Made by a program: the position numbers and the translations under genes | In this document: positions 6,190-14,899 of the stretch, piece after piece | How positions within the stretch are numbered: position 1 is the first letter of the stretch | Layout of the letters: each line of letters starts with the position of its first letter | Notes under the pieces: generated by a model | Seen by the model: only the letters and a program-made list of their open reading frames with translations | Told to the model about the DNA's origin: nothing | Database searches by the model: none | Assembly: GCA_963620035.1 (NCBI GenBank) | Contig: CAVEXN010000030.1 | Span: 1-27,717 of the forward strand | Reading direction: 5' to 3' | Source: F23-D06 sp963620035 | GTDB lineage: Bacteria > Bacteroidota > Bacteroidia > Bacteroidales > WCHB1-69 | DNA length: 27,717 bases

Positions 6190-8682
6190 CTACGCTTTTC
6201 TTCTGACGGTTCTTTTTTTTGCGGTAGGGGCGGTCGTGGCGATGATGTCCAGACAGTCTTGGTAGGTGAGGCTTTCCGCCACTCGCCCTTTGGGAATCCT
6301 GTAGTTGTCGGCACCGTTGGTGATATAGGCGCCGTAGCGTCCGTTCATCACTTTGAGTTGTGGGTCTTCGTCAAAGGAAAGGAGCACGTTTTTGTTGGGC
6401 GCTTCCTGCATACTCTCTATCGCCTGTTCTAACGTGAGGGTTTGTATGTCGGTGCCTTTGGCAAGTGTCACGTTCTTGCCGTCGTATTTCAGGTATGGGC
6501 CGAAACGTCCAACCGTGACGAAGATGTCCTTGCCGTCGAGTTGCCCTAAGAGCCGCGGCGCTCTGTCGGCGTCTTTCTGCTGTTTGGCCTTGATGAGTTC
6601 GATGCACCGCTCCATGGTGATTTCAAGCGGGTCTTCGCCTTTAGGGATGGATACGAAAGCGTTGTTGTAGCGGATGTACGGACCGAATCTGCCGGCACCG
6701 ACGACCACTTCGTGGTCTTCCCACTTCCCGAGGTCACGAGGCAGCTTGAACAGTTCAAGGGCTTCGTCAAGTGTGATGGTCTCAAGGAACTGGTTGGGTG
6801 CGAGACGGGCATAGCGCGTTTTCTCGTCCGCATAGTCCTCGCCGATCTGTACCATGGGCCCGAACTTGCCCAGTTTGGCGAACACCTTGGCGTTGGTCTT
6901 GGGGTCGTAGCCCAGAAAACGCTCGCCATTGGCCTTCTTGGAGAAGTTCAGGGCATGGTCGATGGATTCGTGGAAGTTGCCGTAGAAACGCTGTATCATG
7001 TCCTGCCAGTTTTCTTTGCCGTCGGCAATCTCGTCAAACTGTTTTTCCACGTCGGCGGTGAAGCCGTAGTCCATGATGTTCTCGAAGTTCTGCTGCAGGT
7101 ATTCGTCCACGACGATGCCTACATTGGTAGGGAAGATTTTGTCTTTCTCATAGCCGAATTTCTCTTTTTTTGTCTCTTCGGTCAGGGTGTCTTTCTTCAA
7201 GACGAGACACTGGTAGGGGCGTTCGCTTCCCGGGCGGGTGGCTTTCTCTACATAGCCTCTTTTCTGGATTGTGGTGATGGTGGGCGCATATGTAGAGGGA
7301 CGCCCGATGCCCAGTTCTTCCAGCTTTTTCACAAGACTGGCTTCCGTATAGCGTGCGGGCGGCTGGGTGTAACGCTGGGTGGCCGTGATGACGGAATAGT
7401 TCAACTGCTCGTCCAGTTCCATGTGCGGGAGCATACCTTTGGTCTCTTCGCTCTCCTCGTCTTTCGATTCGTTGTAAACTTTCAGGAAGCCCGGGAACAT
7501 GATGACCTCGCCCGAAGCGACGAACTTCTCTTCCCTGTTGGAGACGGGAATGGTGATGATGGTCTTTTCAATTATGGCATCGCTCATCTGCGAGGCGATG
7601 GTCCGTTTCCAAATCAGTTCGTAGAGGTGTTTGGAGAAGACGTCACCGGGTATCGACTGGCGGGAGATGTCGGTGGGACGGATGGCCTCGTGTGCCTCCT
7701 GTGCACCTTTGGTTTTGGTGATATAGTTATGTGTATGAACGTATTCCTCTCCGTAAAGGTTTGCGATGGTGTCCCTTGCCGAGGCGAGGGCCAGGTTTGA
7801 AAGGTTCACGGAGTCGGTTCTCATATAGGTGATGTAACCGGCCTCGTAGAGTTGCTGCGCCACCACCATGGTCTTGCTCACCGAGTAGCCGAGTTTGCGC
7901 GACGCCTCTTGCTGCAGCGTCGAGGTGGTGAACGGCGGGGCGGGGCTTTTCTTGCCCGGATTCTTCTCTATGGCACTGATCCTGAACTCGGCGCTCTTGC
8001 AGGCATTCAGAAACTCCGAGGCGGCGCTCTGGTCGTTGAACCGCTTGTTGAGTTCCGCTTTCAGTTCCACTTTGCGGTCACGCAAGGGATGGAACAGTCC
8101 TTCGATGCGGTAAGAAGAGGAGGTCTGGAAACGCTCGATCTCGTGCTCGCGCTCCACTATGAGTTTTACGGCTACCGACTGTACGCGCCCCGCCGACAGT
8201 TGCGGCTTGACCTTGCGCCACAGTACGGGCGACAGCTCAAAGCCAACAAGACGGTCCAGCACGCGCCGTGCCTGCTGGGCATTTACAAGGTCAATGTTCA
8301 GATCGCGCGGATTTGCCAATGCCTGCGAGATGGCGTTCTTCGTGATTTCGTGGAAAACGATTCGCTTCACTTTCGCCGGGTCAATGCCCGTGACTTGCAG
8401 CAGATGCCATGATATGGCCTCTCCCTCGCGGTCGTCATCCGTCGCCAACCACACGGTGTCGGCAGCGTCGGCCTTCTTCTTTATGTCGTTGATGAGCGCT
8501 TTCTTGTCGCTGAGCACGATGTAGTTGGGCTCGAATTTTTTCGTGATGTCGATGCCGAGGTCTTTCTGCGGCAGGTCACGGATGTGACCTTTGCTTGAAA
8601 TGACATCAAAGTCATTGCCTATGAATTTCTGGATGGTCTTGGCCTTGGCAGGAGACTCGACAATAATCAGGTTCTTACTCAT
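6190..8682 (-). CDS. topA: DNA topoisomerase I (type IA)
   Basis: An 830-residue type IA topoisomerase that relaxes negatively supercoiled DNA through a transient 5'-phosphotyrosine bond. The TOPRIM domain opens with NLIIVESPAKAKTIQKFIG and contains TDDDREGEAISWH, the DxDxE Mg site. The catalytic Tyr is in GYITYMRTDSVNLS near residue 290. The C-terminus carries four repeats (KFGPMVQIGE, RFGPYIRYN, RFGPYLKYD, RYGAYITNG) instead of four-Cys zinc fingers, the usual Bacteroidetes form, and ends in a basic KKRTVRRKA tail. It follows the RibF-like gene by 65 nt and precedes the arginase-fold gene by 2 nt. Confidence 0.97.
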   Translation of the reverse strand: MSKNLIIVESPAKAKTIQKFIGNDFDVISSKGHIRDLPQKDLGIDITKKFEPNYIVLSDKKALINDIKKKADAADTVWLATDDDREGEAISWHLLQVTGIDPAKVKRIVFHEITKNAISQALANPRDLNIDLVNAQQARRVLDRLVGFELSPVLWRKVKPQLSAGRVQSVAVKLIVEREHEIERFQTSSSYRIEGLFHPLRDRKVELKAELNKRFNDQSAASEFLNACKSAEFRISAIEKNPGKKSPAPPFTTSTLQQEASRKLGYSVSKTMVVAQQLYEAGYITYMRTDSVNLSNLALASARDTIANLYGEEYVHTHNYITKTKGAQEAHEAIRPTDISRQSIPGDVFSKHLYELIWKRTIASQMSDAIIEKTIITIPVSNREEKFVASGEVIMFPGFLKVYNESKDEESEETKGMLPHMELDEQLNYSVITATQRYTQPPARYTEASLVKKLEELGIGRPSTYAPTITTIQKRGYVEKATRPGSERPYQCLVLKKDTLTEETKKEKFGYEKDKIFPTNVGIVVDEYLQQNFENIMDYGFTADVEKQFDEIADGKENWQDMIQRFYGNFHESIDHALNFSKKANGERFLGYDPKTNAKVFAKLGKFGPMVQIGEDYADEKTRYARLAPNQFLETITLDEALELFKLPRDLGKWEDHEVVVGAGRFGPYIRYNNAFVSIPKGEDPLEITMERCIELIKAKQQKDADRAPRLLGQLDGKDIFVTVGRFGPYLKYDGKNVTLAKGTDIQTLTLEQAIESMQEAPNKNVLLSFDEDPQLKVMNGRYGAYITNGADNYRIPKGRVAESLTYQDCLDIIATTAPTAKKRTVRRKA

Positions 8683-8747
8683 AGTGTTATGATGAATATG
8701 TATATGTTGTGTTTCTTTTGTTTACGATTTAAAAATCCGCCGTTTTG

Positions 8748-9341
8748 TCATTCGTTTCCTTTGCGGAAGTCTTGGGGGCTATAATGGTAGCCGAGCAGTT
8801 CGTCGGCCTTGTCGAATTGGCGTTGCGAGATGAGCTCGCGTATCCGGCACGATCTTACTTCAATGTCTTTGGATTGGAATTCGGGTATTGCAACGACGTT
8901 GACGCCATGTTTGCGGCAGACCGTTTCGATGTCGTGTATATGTCCTCCGCCGCCATGTCCCAAGGTGTGGTGTGGCCCCATAAGGAGCGAATGGACTTGG
9001 AGCCGGCCGACCAGGTATTGCTCCAGGAATTCCACGTAGGTGAGTTTCGAGAATGCCGGCGTGAACGGCACAACAATGGCAGCTTCGATGCCGGCGACGT
9101 CCAGTCTTTGGAGGTTCTCCCCCAGGGTGTTGATGGTGAAAAAGCCGCTGCCGGGATGCAGCACTTGACGGGGGTGCGGATGGAAAGTGACTACGACGCT
9201 CTGCCCGCCAATCTTGCGGGCTGTGTCGCAGAGACATTCGAGCAGACGCTGATGCCCCAGATGGACCCCGTCAAAGGAACCGACGGCTACGACAGGTTTC
9301 GTCAAGGCTATATTCTCTTCAAATCCGTTGAAAACCAGCAT
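8748..9341 (-). CDS. RibF-like FAD synthetase domain protein, no riboflavin kinase domain
   Basis: A 197-residue protein matching only the N-terminal FMN-adenylyltransferase half of RibF (full RibF is about 310 residues). VVAVGSFDGVHLGHQRLL is the nucleotidyltransferase HxGH motif, and VVVTFHPHPRQVL is the second conserved strand. The later motifs diverge. The usual GYDHRFG-type loop is GPHHTLGHGGGGH, and the usual SSTxIR is RSCRIRELI. The riboflavin kinase domain is absent because the ORF stops at LGYHYSPQDF, just where the kinase linker would begin. It is probably a nucleotidyltransferase paralogue. It sits 18 nt after pheT and is probably co-transcribed. A complete RibF may exist elsewhere. 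Confidence 0.8.
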   Translation of the reverse strand: MLVFNGFEENIALTKPVVAVGSFDGVHLGHQRLLECLCDTARKIGGQSVVVTFHPHPRQVLHPGSGFFTINTLGENLQRLDVAGIEAAIVVPFTPAFSKLTYVEFLEQYLVGRLQVHSLLMGPHHTLGHGGGGHIHDIETVCRKHGVNVVAIPEFQSKDIEVRSCRIRELISQRQFDKADELLGYHYSPQDFRKGNE

Positions 9342-9359
9342 GTCAAATCTGTTGTCCCG

Positions 9360-11828
9360 CTACCGCAGAATGGCGCCGGCCTCACGTTCGTAGGCGGCAA
9401 TGAGTTTCTTCATCAATTTGCTGATCTCCTCTTCCGTCAAGGTCTTGTCGGGGTTCTGCAAGACAAAGTTCAGCGCATAAGACTTTTTGCCCTCGCCGAT
9501 TTTCTCGCCCTCGAAGACGTCAAACAACGAGATTCGTTTCACCAGTTTTGAACCGTATTTCAACCCGATGCGCTTCAGGGTCTCGAAGGTCACGTCGCGG
9601 TCCACCACTAACGCAAGGTCTCTCTTGACCGCAGGATAGACGTTGATGCCTTTGTACCGTATGGTTTGCCCGGCGACAACCTTTTCGATGGCGGCGAGGT
9701 TGAACTCGGCATAATAGACGGGCTTTTTGAGGTCGAAGTATTTCAGCACCGCTGCCGACAGTTGCCCGGCCACGGCTATCTCTTCGTCCCCATAGCGGTA
9801 CGAGACGAAGTCGGAGAACATTCTCGGTTCCCCCTCGGTGGCGAGCGTCATCTTCTCGGTAGGGAAGTTGACCTTCAGCAGTAGATTTTCAACTGTTTTC
9901 CGGAGGTGGAAAAGGTCGAGGTCGGCGGCCTTGTGGTTCCAGGTGTCGTCGCCGTCTTTGCCGGTCACAAACATCACGAACTCCTCTTTCTCGCGGTAGC
10001 GGACGGTCACGTCATCTTCAAGGGCGGCGGCTGTGTCAAGCCAATAGGTTTTCCCGAACTCGAACAGGCGGAGGTCTGCGTTCTTGTTGTTGGTGTTGCG
10101 TACGATGTTCTCCATGCCGCCGAACAGCAGACTCTGCCGCATTACGTTCAGTTCGTTGCTGAGCGGGTTCAGCAACTTTACGCTCTGCGTCTCATCGATG
10201 AAGCCGAACTGTGTCGCATAATCCGACTTGGTGAGCGAATTGTTCATGACTTCAAAAAAGCCGTTGTCGGCCAGATAGGTGGAGATGGTGAGTTGCAGGG
10301 CATGGGCGTTTATGGTGTCCCGGACGGTCGGCATTTTGTACGACAGGATGTCGGAGATGCCTATGCGGTTGTAGCCGTAGATGCGCAGTATCTCCTCTAT
10401 CAGGTCGATGGGGCGTGTGACGTCGGCTTTGCTCAACGGCACTTTCACCAGCAGCCGGTCACCCCCGGTATTCTGGATCTCCATACCGAGCATGGTGAGG
10501 ATCTTGGTGACGGTCTGCCGTTCAATCTCTTGCCCTGCCACCTTGTTGATTTGGTCGTAAGTCAGCGTGATTTGGGCGGGTTCTATCTTGTAGGGGTAAA
10601 GGTCGGTGATGTCAGAGATGGGTACTGCGCCGGCAAACCTGACCATAAGGTCGGCGGCACGCTTGAGTGCGTAAATGGTGATGTCGGGGTTGCAGCCGCG
10701 CTCGTAACGGAACGAGGCATCGGTCTTCAAGGCATGACGTTTGGATGTCCTGCGTATGGATACGGGGTTGAAATAGGCGCTTTCGAGGAAAACGCGGGTT
10801 GTCTTGCCGGTGATGCCGGAGTTGAGCCCGCCGTAAACGCCGGCGATGCACATGCCCTCTTTCTCGTTGCAGATCATAAGGTCTTCTGCATTGAGTTTCA
10901 GTTCGTTTCCGTCAAGTGTGACGAAGGACGTGCCTTCTGGCAGGTTCTTGACGATGACTTTGTTGCCTTGGATCTTGTCGGCGTCAAAGGCGTGCATAGG
11001 CTGCCCCAGTTCGAGCATGATGAATTGGGTGATGTCCACGACGTTGTTGATCGGACGGATGCCCAGCGCGCGCAGCCTGTTCTGAAGCCACAGGGGAGAC
11101 TCGGCGACGGTCACGTTGTCGAGGACCATCCAGGAGTAGCGCGGGCAGTCTTTCGCGTTCTCTACCGTCACGTCGATGCTGAAGCGCACGTTCGCAATGG
11201 ATTTCACCTCAGGGGCCGTGGGCAGTATGAGCGGAGAACAGTCGTGGCCGGCCTGTACCAGTGCGGCGTAAAGGTCGATGGCCACGCCGGTGTGGCAGAT
11301 GGCGTCGCACCGGTTGGGCGTCAGCCCTATCTCGAAAATGGTGTCCGATTCAACGTTGAAGTACTCGGCGGCCGGCGTGCCCGGAACAGCGGCCAGGTCC
11401 AACACCATGATGCCGTCGTGCGAGGAGCCGAGCCCGATTTCGTCTTCAGCGCAAATCATGCCCTCGGAGAGTTCGCCGCGCAGTTTCGACTTCTTGATGG
11501 TGAACGACTCGTCGCCGCTGTACAGCGTGGCGCCGATGGTGGCGACCACCACTTTTTGGCCGGCCGCAACATTGGCGGCACCGCATACGATGTGCAACGG
11601 GTCGCCTTGACCGACATTCACGGTGGTGACATGCAGATGGTCGGAGTTGGGATGCGGCTCGCAGGTCAGCACTTCGCCGATGACCAGCCCCCTGAGCCCC
11701 CCACGTACGGTGTCAAACGTTTCGATGCCCTCAACTTCCAAACCGCAGTTGGTCAGACAACGGCTCACTTCATCGGCGGAAACATCGAAAGAGAGCAGGT
11801 CTTTCAGCCACTTATAAGAGATTTTCAT
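9360..11828 (-). CDS. pheT: phenylalanyl-tRNA synthetase beta subunit
   Basis: An 822-residue protein of normal length for the bacterial PheT. In order it has the N-terminal MKISYKWLKDLL, the EMAP/tRNA-binding domain (HPNSDHLHVTTVNVG), the B3/B4 editing domain (SWMVLDNVTV, GIRPINNVVDITQF), the B5 domain, the synthetase-like core (MRQSLLFGGMENI, FEFGKTYW) and the C-terminal ferredoxin-like anticodon-binding domain (YPAVKRDLALVVD). With PheS it forms the alpha2beta2 enzyme charging tRNA-Phe; pheS is not in this window. It has its own consensus promoter at 11892-11923 and leads the RibF-like, topA and downstream genes. Confidence 0.97.
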   Translation of the reverse strand: MKISYKWLKDLLSFDVSADEVSRCLTNCGLEVEGIETFDTVRGGLRGLVIGEVLTCEPHPNSDHLHVTTVNVGQGDPLHIVCGAANVAAGQKVVVATIGATLYSGDESFTIKKSKLRGELSEGMICAEDEIGLGSSHDGIMVLDLAAVPGTPAAEYFNVESDTIFEIGLTPNRCDAICHTGVAIDLYAALVQAGHDCSPLILPTAPEVKSIANVRFSIDVTVENAKDCPRYSWMVLDNVTVAESPLWLQNRLRALGIRPINNVVDITQFIMLELGQPMHAFDADKIQGNKVIVKNLPEGTSFVTLDGNELKLNAEDLMICNEKEGMCIAGVYGGLNSGITGKTTRVFLESAYFNPVSIRRTSKRHALKTDASFRYERGCNPDITIYALKRAADLMVRFAGAVPISDITDLYPYKIEPAQITLTYDQINKVAGQEIERQTVTKILTMLGMEIQNTGGDRLLVKVPLSKADVTRPIDLIEEILRIYGYNRIGISDILSYKMPTVRDTINAHALQLTISTYLADNGFFEVMNNSLTKSDYATQFGFIDETQSVKLLNPLSNELNVMRQSLLFGGMENIVRNTNNKNADLRLFEFGKTYWLDTAAALEDDVTVRYREKEEFVMFVTGKDGDDTWNHKAADLDLFHLRKTVENLLLKVNFPTEKMTLATEGEPRMFSDFVSYRYGDEEIAVAGQLSAAVLKYFDLKKPVYYAEFNLAAIEKVVAGQTIRYKGINVYPAVKRDLALVVDRDVTFETLKRIGLKYGSKLVKRISLFDVFEGEKIGEGKKSYALNFVLQNPDKTLTEEEISKLMKKLIAAYEREAGAILR

Positions 11829-11891
11829 AGGTGTAATTTATTTATTGCCAATAAGTTAACATACACTGCATTTCACTTTGAAAAGAAGTTG

Positions 11892-11923
11892 CAAATATAA
11901 GTATTTAAACGTAATGCACAAAA
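11892..11923 (-). promoter_or_regulatory. full Bacteroidetes promoter for pheT
   Basis: On the minus strand TTTTG (11923-11919), a 19-nt spacer and TATATTTG (11899-11892) form a textbook -33/-7 pair. The start codon is 64 nt downstream. The -33 element lies just beyond the yidD stop codon, so the two units are separable. Confidence 0.8.
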
Positions 11924-11935
11924 CATCCCTGATTT

Positions 11936-12178
11936 TTATGGCACGGGGTCGTATCCGCTTCCTCCCCACGGGTTGCATGAGAGCACTCTCTTAAGGGTGA
12001 GCCATCCCCCTTTGAGCGGTCCGTGTTTGCGTATGGCCTCAAGTCCATAGACAGAACAGGTGGGCGTGTACCGGCACGACTTGCCGATGAGTGGGGAGAG
12101 GGTGTACTGATATAGTTTGATGAGGGCGATCATGACGGCCGCCAAACCTTTTGAAAGGCAGTTCAGCATTTTTTTCAT
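11936..12178 (-). CDS. yidD: membrane protein insertion efficiency factor YidD
   Basis: An 80-residue YidD. It has an N-terminal amphipathic/hydrophobic helix (AAVMIALIKLYQYTLSPLIG) and the conserved core CRYTPTCSVYGLEAIRKHG followed by CNPWGGSGYDPVP. YidD assists YidC-dependent insertion of inner-membrane proteins. The ATG overlaps the end of rnpA by 4 nt, the conserved rnpA-yidD arrangement, implying translational coupling. Confidence 0.95.
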   Translation of the reverse strand: MKKMLNCLSKGLAAVMIALIKLYQYTLSPLIGKSCRYTPTCSVYGLEAIRKHGPLKGGWLTLKRVLSCNPWGGSGYDPVP

Positions 12179-12585
12179 GACTGTTGCCCGGCTTGCGTGT
12201 CCAGTTTTTTCAGGATGTCAACAGCCGACTGCTGTATGGCGGAAAAATCAGGCAGACCGGAACCGACGAAGATCCAGCACATCTGCAAAGGGGCGGCGTG
12301 ACCTGCAAGGAGATGCTTGTTGAGACGATAAGCCTCGCGCATGAGACGTTTGAGGCGGTTGCGGTGTACCGCCTTGGTAAAGCGGCGTTTGGGCACGATG
12401 AGCGCTATGCGGTGGGGCTCACCGGGTGCGCCGCCGACATGTTCTTCTTCGTCACCTTGTGTGTAATAGCATTTTATGGGATATACAAAAACAGAACTCT
12501 TGCCGGCGAGAACACGTTGTATCTGAAGCGACGACTTCAGGCGTTCGCGTTTTGGAAATCCGGCCTTATCTCCTGCGGGTCGCAT
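12175..12585 (-). CDS. rnpA: ribonuclease P protein component
   Basis: A 136-residue RnpA, the basic protein cofactor of the RNase P ribozyme that matures tRNA 5' ends. The RNR signature is RFTKAVHRNRLKRLMREAYR, near residues 68-87, preceded by RIALIVPKR. The N-terminal FPKRERLKSSLQIQRVL is the usual start of the fold. It overlaps hemD by 20 nt and yidD by 4 nt. Here it lies in the hemD operon and not beside rpmH/dnaA, a common Bacteroidetes arrangement. Confidence 0.95.
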   Translation of the reverse strand: MRPAGDKAGFPKRERLKSSLQIQRVLAGKSSVFVYPIKCYYTQGDEEEHVGGAPGEPHRIALIVPKRRFTKAVHRNRLKRLMREAYRLNKHLLAGHAAPLQMCWIFVGSGLPDFSAIQQSAVDILKKLDTQAGQQS

Positions 12586-13330
12586 ACTCTTTCAGGAAAG
12601 CATCCAGCGCATCTGTGATGGACGGGAATTCTTTGGTGGGGGCGACTACTTGCGTGGTCCATCCTGCGGCCTCCAGCGCGGAGACTACCGACGAGCCGAG
12701 GGCGGCAAAGGCTACATCCCCCTGCACAAAGTCGGGGAAATTCGACTGCAGCGACTTGACGCCGTTAGGACTGAACATCACAATCATGTCATATTTGCTG
12801 ATGTCTATGTTGTGGGCAAGGTCTGCCGGGGTTGTCGTGAACACCAACGCCTCGTGGTGCTTGATGGCGTGCGCGTCCATATAGTCAAGCAGTGACTGCA
12901 GCGGGCCGTCCGGACCGCACGGGATGAGCATGTTCAAGGCCTTGTTCTTCAGCAGGATCTCGTTAAAACTGGCCGGCGTGTTCTCTTTCGGGGAGAAAAT
13001 CTTGCGTTTACGGAACTGAATGTATTTCTGTAGGTAGAAGGCCACCGCTTCGGTCTGGCAGAAGTATTTGGTGGTCTCGGGCATCTCTATCCTCATGTTC
13101 TTGCAGAGAGTGAAGAAATGGTCAATCGTGTTCTTGCTGGAAAAGATGATGGCCTGATGCTCTAAAATGTTGATTTTCGACTGCCGGAATTCCAGCGCGG
13201 AGATGCTCTCTATCTTGAAGAATTTGTAGAAATCGATGTTGATGCTGTATTTTCGCTTCAGTTCGGCGTAAGGCGATTTCTCGAAGTCGGCAGGCTCATT
13301 TTGGGATATCAGTATGTTCTTGATTTTCAT
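12566..13330 (-). CDS. hemD: uroporphyrinogen-III synthase
   Basis: A 254-residue HemD-type protein converting hydroxymethylbilane to uroporphyrinogen III for heme and related tetrapyrroles. HemD is weakly conserved. The recognisable parts are KNILISQNEPAD at the start, IIFSSKNTIDHFF (first domain), EALVFTTTPADL and YDMIVMFSPNGVKSLQSNF (the S/TPNGV region), and FAALGSSVVSALEAAGW near the end. It is followed by rnpA with a 20-nt overlap and preceded by DUF4271, the gene order seen in many Bacteroidales. No other hem genes are in view. Confidence 0.88.
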   Translation of the reverse strand: MKIKNILISQNEPADFEKSPYAELKRKYSINIDFYKFFKIESISALEFRQSKINILEHQAIIFSSKNTIDHFFTLCKNMRIEMPETTKYFCQTEAVAFYLQKYIQFRKRKIFSPKENTPASFNEILLKNKALNMLIPCGPDGPLQSLLDYMDAHAIKHHEALVFTTTPADLAHNIDISKYDMIVMFSPNGVKSLQSNFPDFVQGDVAFAALGSSVVSALEAAGWTTQVVAPTKEFPSITDALDAFLKEYATRRR

Positions 13331-13379
13331 TTTCTCTCTTTTTCTTTATAGGAAGTACACCTTAATATCTTTTTGACTG

Positions 13380-14075
13380 TCAGTATGTTGCAAGGAATTT
13401 GGCGAATACTAAATTCGGTAAGATTTCAAGCGTGCAAAAGTAGAGAAAAAAGTGGAACAAATTTATGCCCCTTGGATTTATTTTCAACAGCCGGTACAGG
13501 AAAAGTATCACCAGCACGGCAAGCACGGCGAGGTATCCGTACAATACGGTGATGGTGCCGAGGCATCCGCAGACAAACAGGAACGGGAATAGGAGCAGGC
13601 CGGCATTGGTCGCGAAGATGAACTTGTAGATGTTTAACGCCTGCAGCTCTTTGGAATGGTCGAAAAGCGACGCGTAGATGCGGTTTGCCAGCATCTGGAA
13701 CAGGTATAACAGCAGCAGTGCGAGGAGCAGTATGACGAAGGTGCCGTATGGCCCGGCGATTTCCAGCAGCCGTGAGCCGCCATGTTCCAATATCAGCCAT
13801 ATTCCGTAGGATAGGGCAGCCAAGTCAAGCCCCAGCATTACGGGAAAGATGTATTCCTGCAGCACTTTGCTTTCCCGTATCAGAAGCGAGTAGAAGCGCT
13901 TGGTATAGAGCGAACGGAAGAGCACCAGCAGTTTGCGGCGGAACACGGTCGTGGTGACAGCCAGGACGAACAGCAGTGCGCAAAACAGGATGATCCGAGG
14001 GTTGTCGGGCTTGGCGGCCAGTTCGGCGCAGTATTCACGCACGGCAAGAACGTGGCTGTTGAACAGGGAACTCAA
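13380..14075 (-). CDS. DUF4271 integral membrane protein
   Basis: A 231-residue protein with six or seven predicted membrane segments (for example IILFCALLFVLAVTTTVF, GTFVILLLALLLLYLFQML, TVLYGYLAVLAVLVILFLYR). The ending LKINPRGINLFHFFLYFCTL then EILPNLVFAK is typical of DUF4271, a family restricted to Bacteroidetes and regularly placed just upstream of hemD. No function is established. The gene starts 9 nt after the T9SS cargo gene, and hemD follows after about 50 nt. Confidence 0.85.
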   Translation of the reverse strand: MSSLFNSHVLAVREYCAELAAKPDNPRIILFCALLFVLAVTTTVFRRKLLVLFRSLYTKRFYSLLIRESKVLQEYIFPVMLGLDLAALSYGIWLILEHGGSRLLEIAGPYGTFVILLLALLLLYLFQMLANRIYASLFDHSKELQALNIYKFIFATNAGLLLFPFLFVCGCLGTITVLYGYLAVLAVLVILFLYRLLKINPRGINLFHFFLYFCTLEILPNLVFAKFLATY

Positions 14076-14084
14076 GACGGAGGG

Positions 14085-14795
14085 TTATTTGACCACCAGT
14101 TTCTTGGTCGCGCTCGTTTTACCGTCCAGTTCGATGCCGTAGAGATAGATGCCGGCCATAATGTCGGATAGGTCAACGGACACGGCGCCTTCATTGCCGG
14201 CAGGACAACGGAAAACTTCACGCCCTACCAGGTCTTTGATGACAATGTGGCAGTTCCCCTTGTCCGTTGCCGTATATCTCACCGTGACGCGGTTATGCGC
14301 AGGGTTCGGATGGGCCTGCACCTGGAGGCGGGCAGCATCGGCTTGCGCAATGCCCGTGCCGGTATAGTAAGAAACAAAGAAAGATATGCTTTCGTTGTTT
14401 TCCGTGTCCGAAAAACAGAATTTCTTCAGGGCCTGTCCGTTTGACGGGGTGGAGTAGTTGGCATGGAACACGGAAGAGTCGCTGTGGGTGATGTGGGAGC
14501 CGGCTGTCACGAAGAACGGGCGTGATTGCGTGCCGATGTAGCAGGTGCCTCCAACGCAGAATGTGTTCTCCTCGTCCGGTATGGACGTCATGTCGGTGCG
14601 CTCCACTTGCAGATAGATGTCATTTTCGGAAATGTTGGCATATTCGATGAAGAACTCGTCGGTCTCATCTATTTGAACATTACGGTAGATGGTGTCGTTG
14701 TTGTTCAGTGTCTGAGAGTTATAATAAAGTTGGAAAGTCTGGGCCTGTAAAGAAAAGGCTGTCAAGGCGACAATCAGGGTGAATAATTTTTTCAT
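14085..14795 (-). CDS. T9SS type A sorting-domain protein
   Basis: A 236-residue secreted protein. The start at 14795 is chosen because MKKLFTLIVALTAFSLQAQ is a clear signal peptide; a longer frame to 14897 would read back through a terminator and the promoter. The middle region (VQIDETDEFFIEYANISEND...) is a beta-rich domain I do not recognise; FCVGGTCYIG contains a likely disulfide pair. The last ~75 residues form a type IX secretion C-terminal sorting domain: VQAHPNPAHNRVTVRY, IVIKDLVGREVF, AGIYLYGIEL, ending KKLVVK. The mature protein is expected to be exported by T9SS. A -7 element lies 40 nt upstream. DUF4271 follows after 9 nt. Confidence 0.85.
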   Translation of the reverse strand: MKKLFTLIVALTAFSLQAQTFQLYYNSQTLNNNDTIYRNVQIDETDEFFIEYANISENDIYLQVERTDMTSIPDEENTFCVGGTCYIGTQSRPFFVTAGSHITHSDSSVFHANYSTPSNGQALKKFCFSDTENNESISFFVSYYTGTGIAQADAARLQVQAHPNPAHNRVTVRYTATDKGNCHIVIKDLVGREVFRCPAGNEGAVSVDLSDIMAGIYLYGIELDGKTSATKKLVVK

Positions 14796-14834
14796 TGTGT
14801 TGTTCTTTTGAAGTTGAATGATTTTAAAAACGCG

Positions 14835-14842
14835 CAAAAATA
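14835..14842 (-). promoter_or_regulatory. -7 element for the T9SS-cargo/DUF4271/hemD unit
   Basis: The minus strand reads TATTTTTG, matching TAnnTTTG, 40 nt upstream of the 14795 start. It lies at the end of the T-tract of the preceding gene's terminator, so terminator and promoter are packed together. Confidence 0.55.
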
Positions 14843-14876
14843 AAAAAAAAAGCGTACCTGCAAAACAGGCACGCTT
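14841..14876 (-). terminator. terminator of the cDPG-synthetase-like gene
   Basis: On the minus strand AAGCGTGCCTG, loop TTTTG and CAGGTACGCTT form an 11-nt stem with one mismatch (14876-14850), followed by about nine T residues (14849-14841). It lies 24 nt after the stop at 14900. Confidence 0.85.
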
Positions 14877-14899
14877 ATCAGATTCAATGGAGAACAAGA

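Noticed and set aside
9906..11900. 664-residue plus-strand ORF opposite pheT
   Set aside because: It is antisense to an unmistakable pheT, its composition is that of a mirrored coding strand (Val/Gly/His-rich), and it has no recognisable motifs or promoter.
14796..14897. Longer N-terminus for the T9SS-cargo gene
   Set aside because: These codons are the terminator hairpin of the upstream gene and the promoter; the signal peptide begins at 14795.
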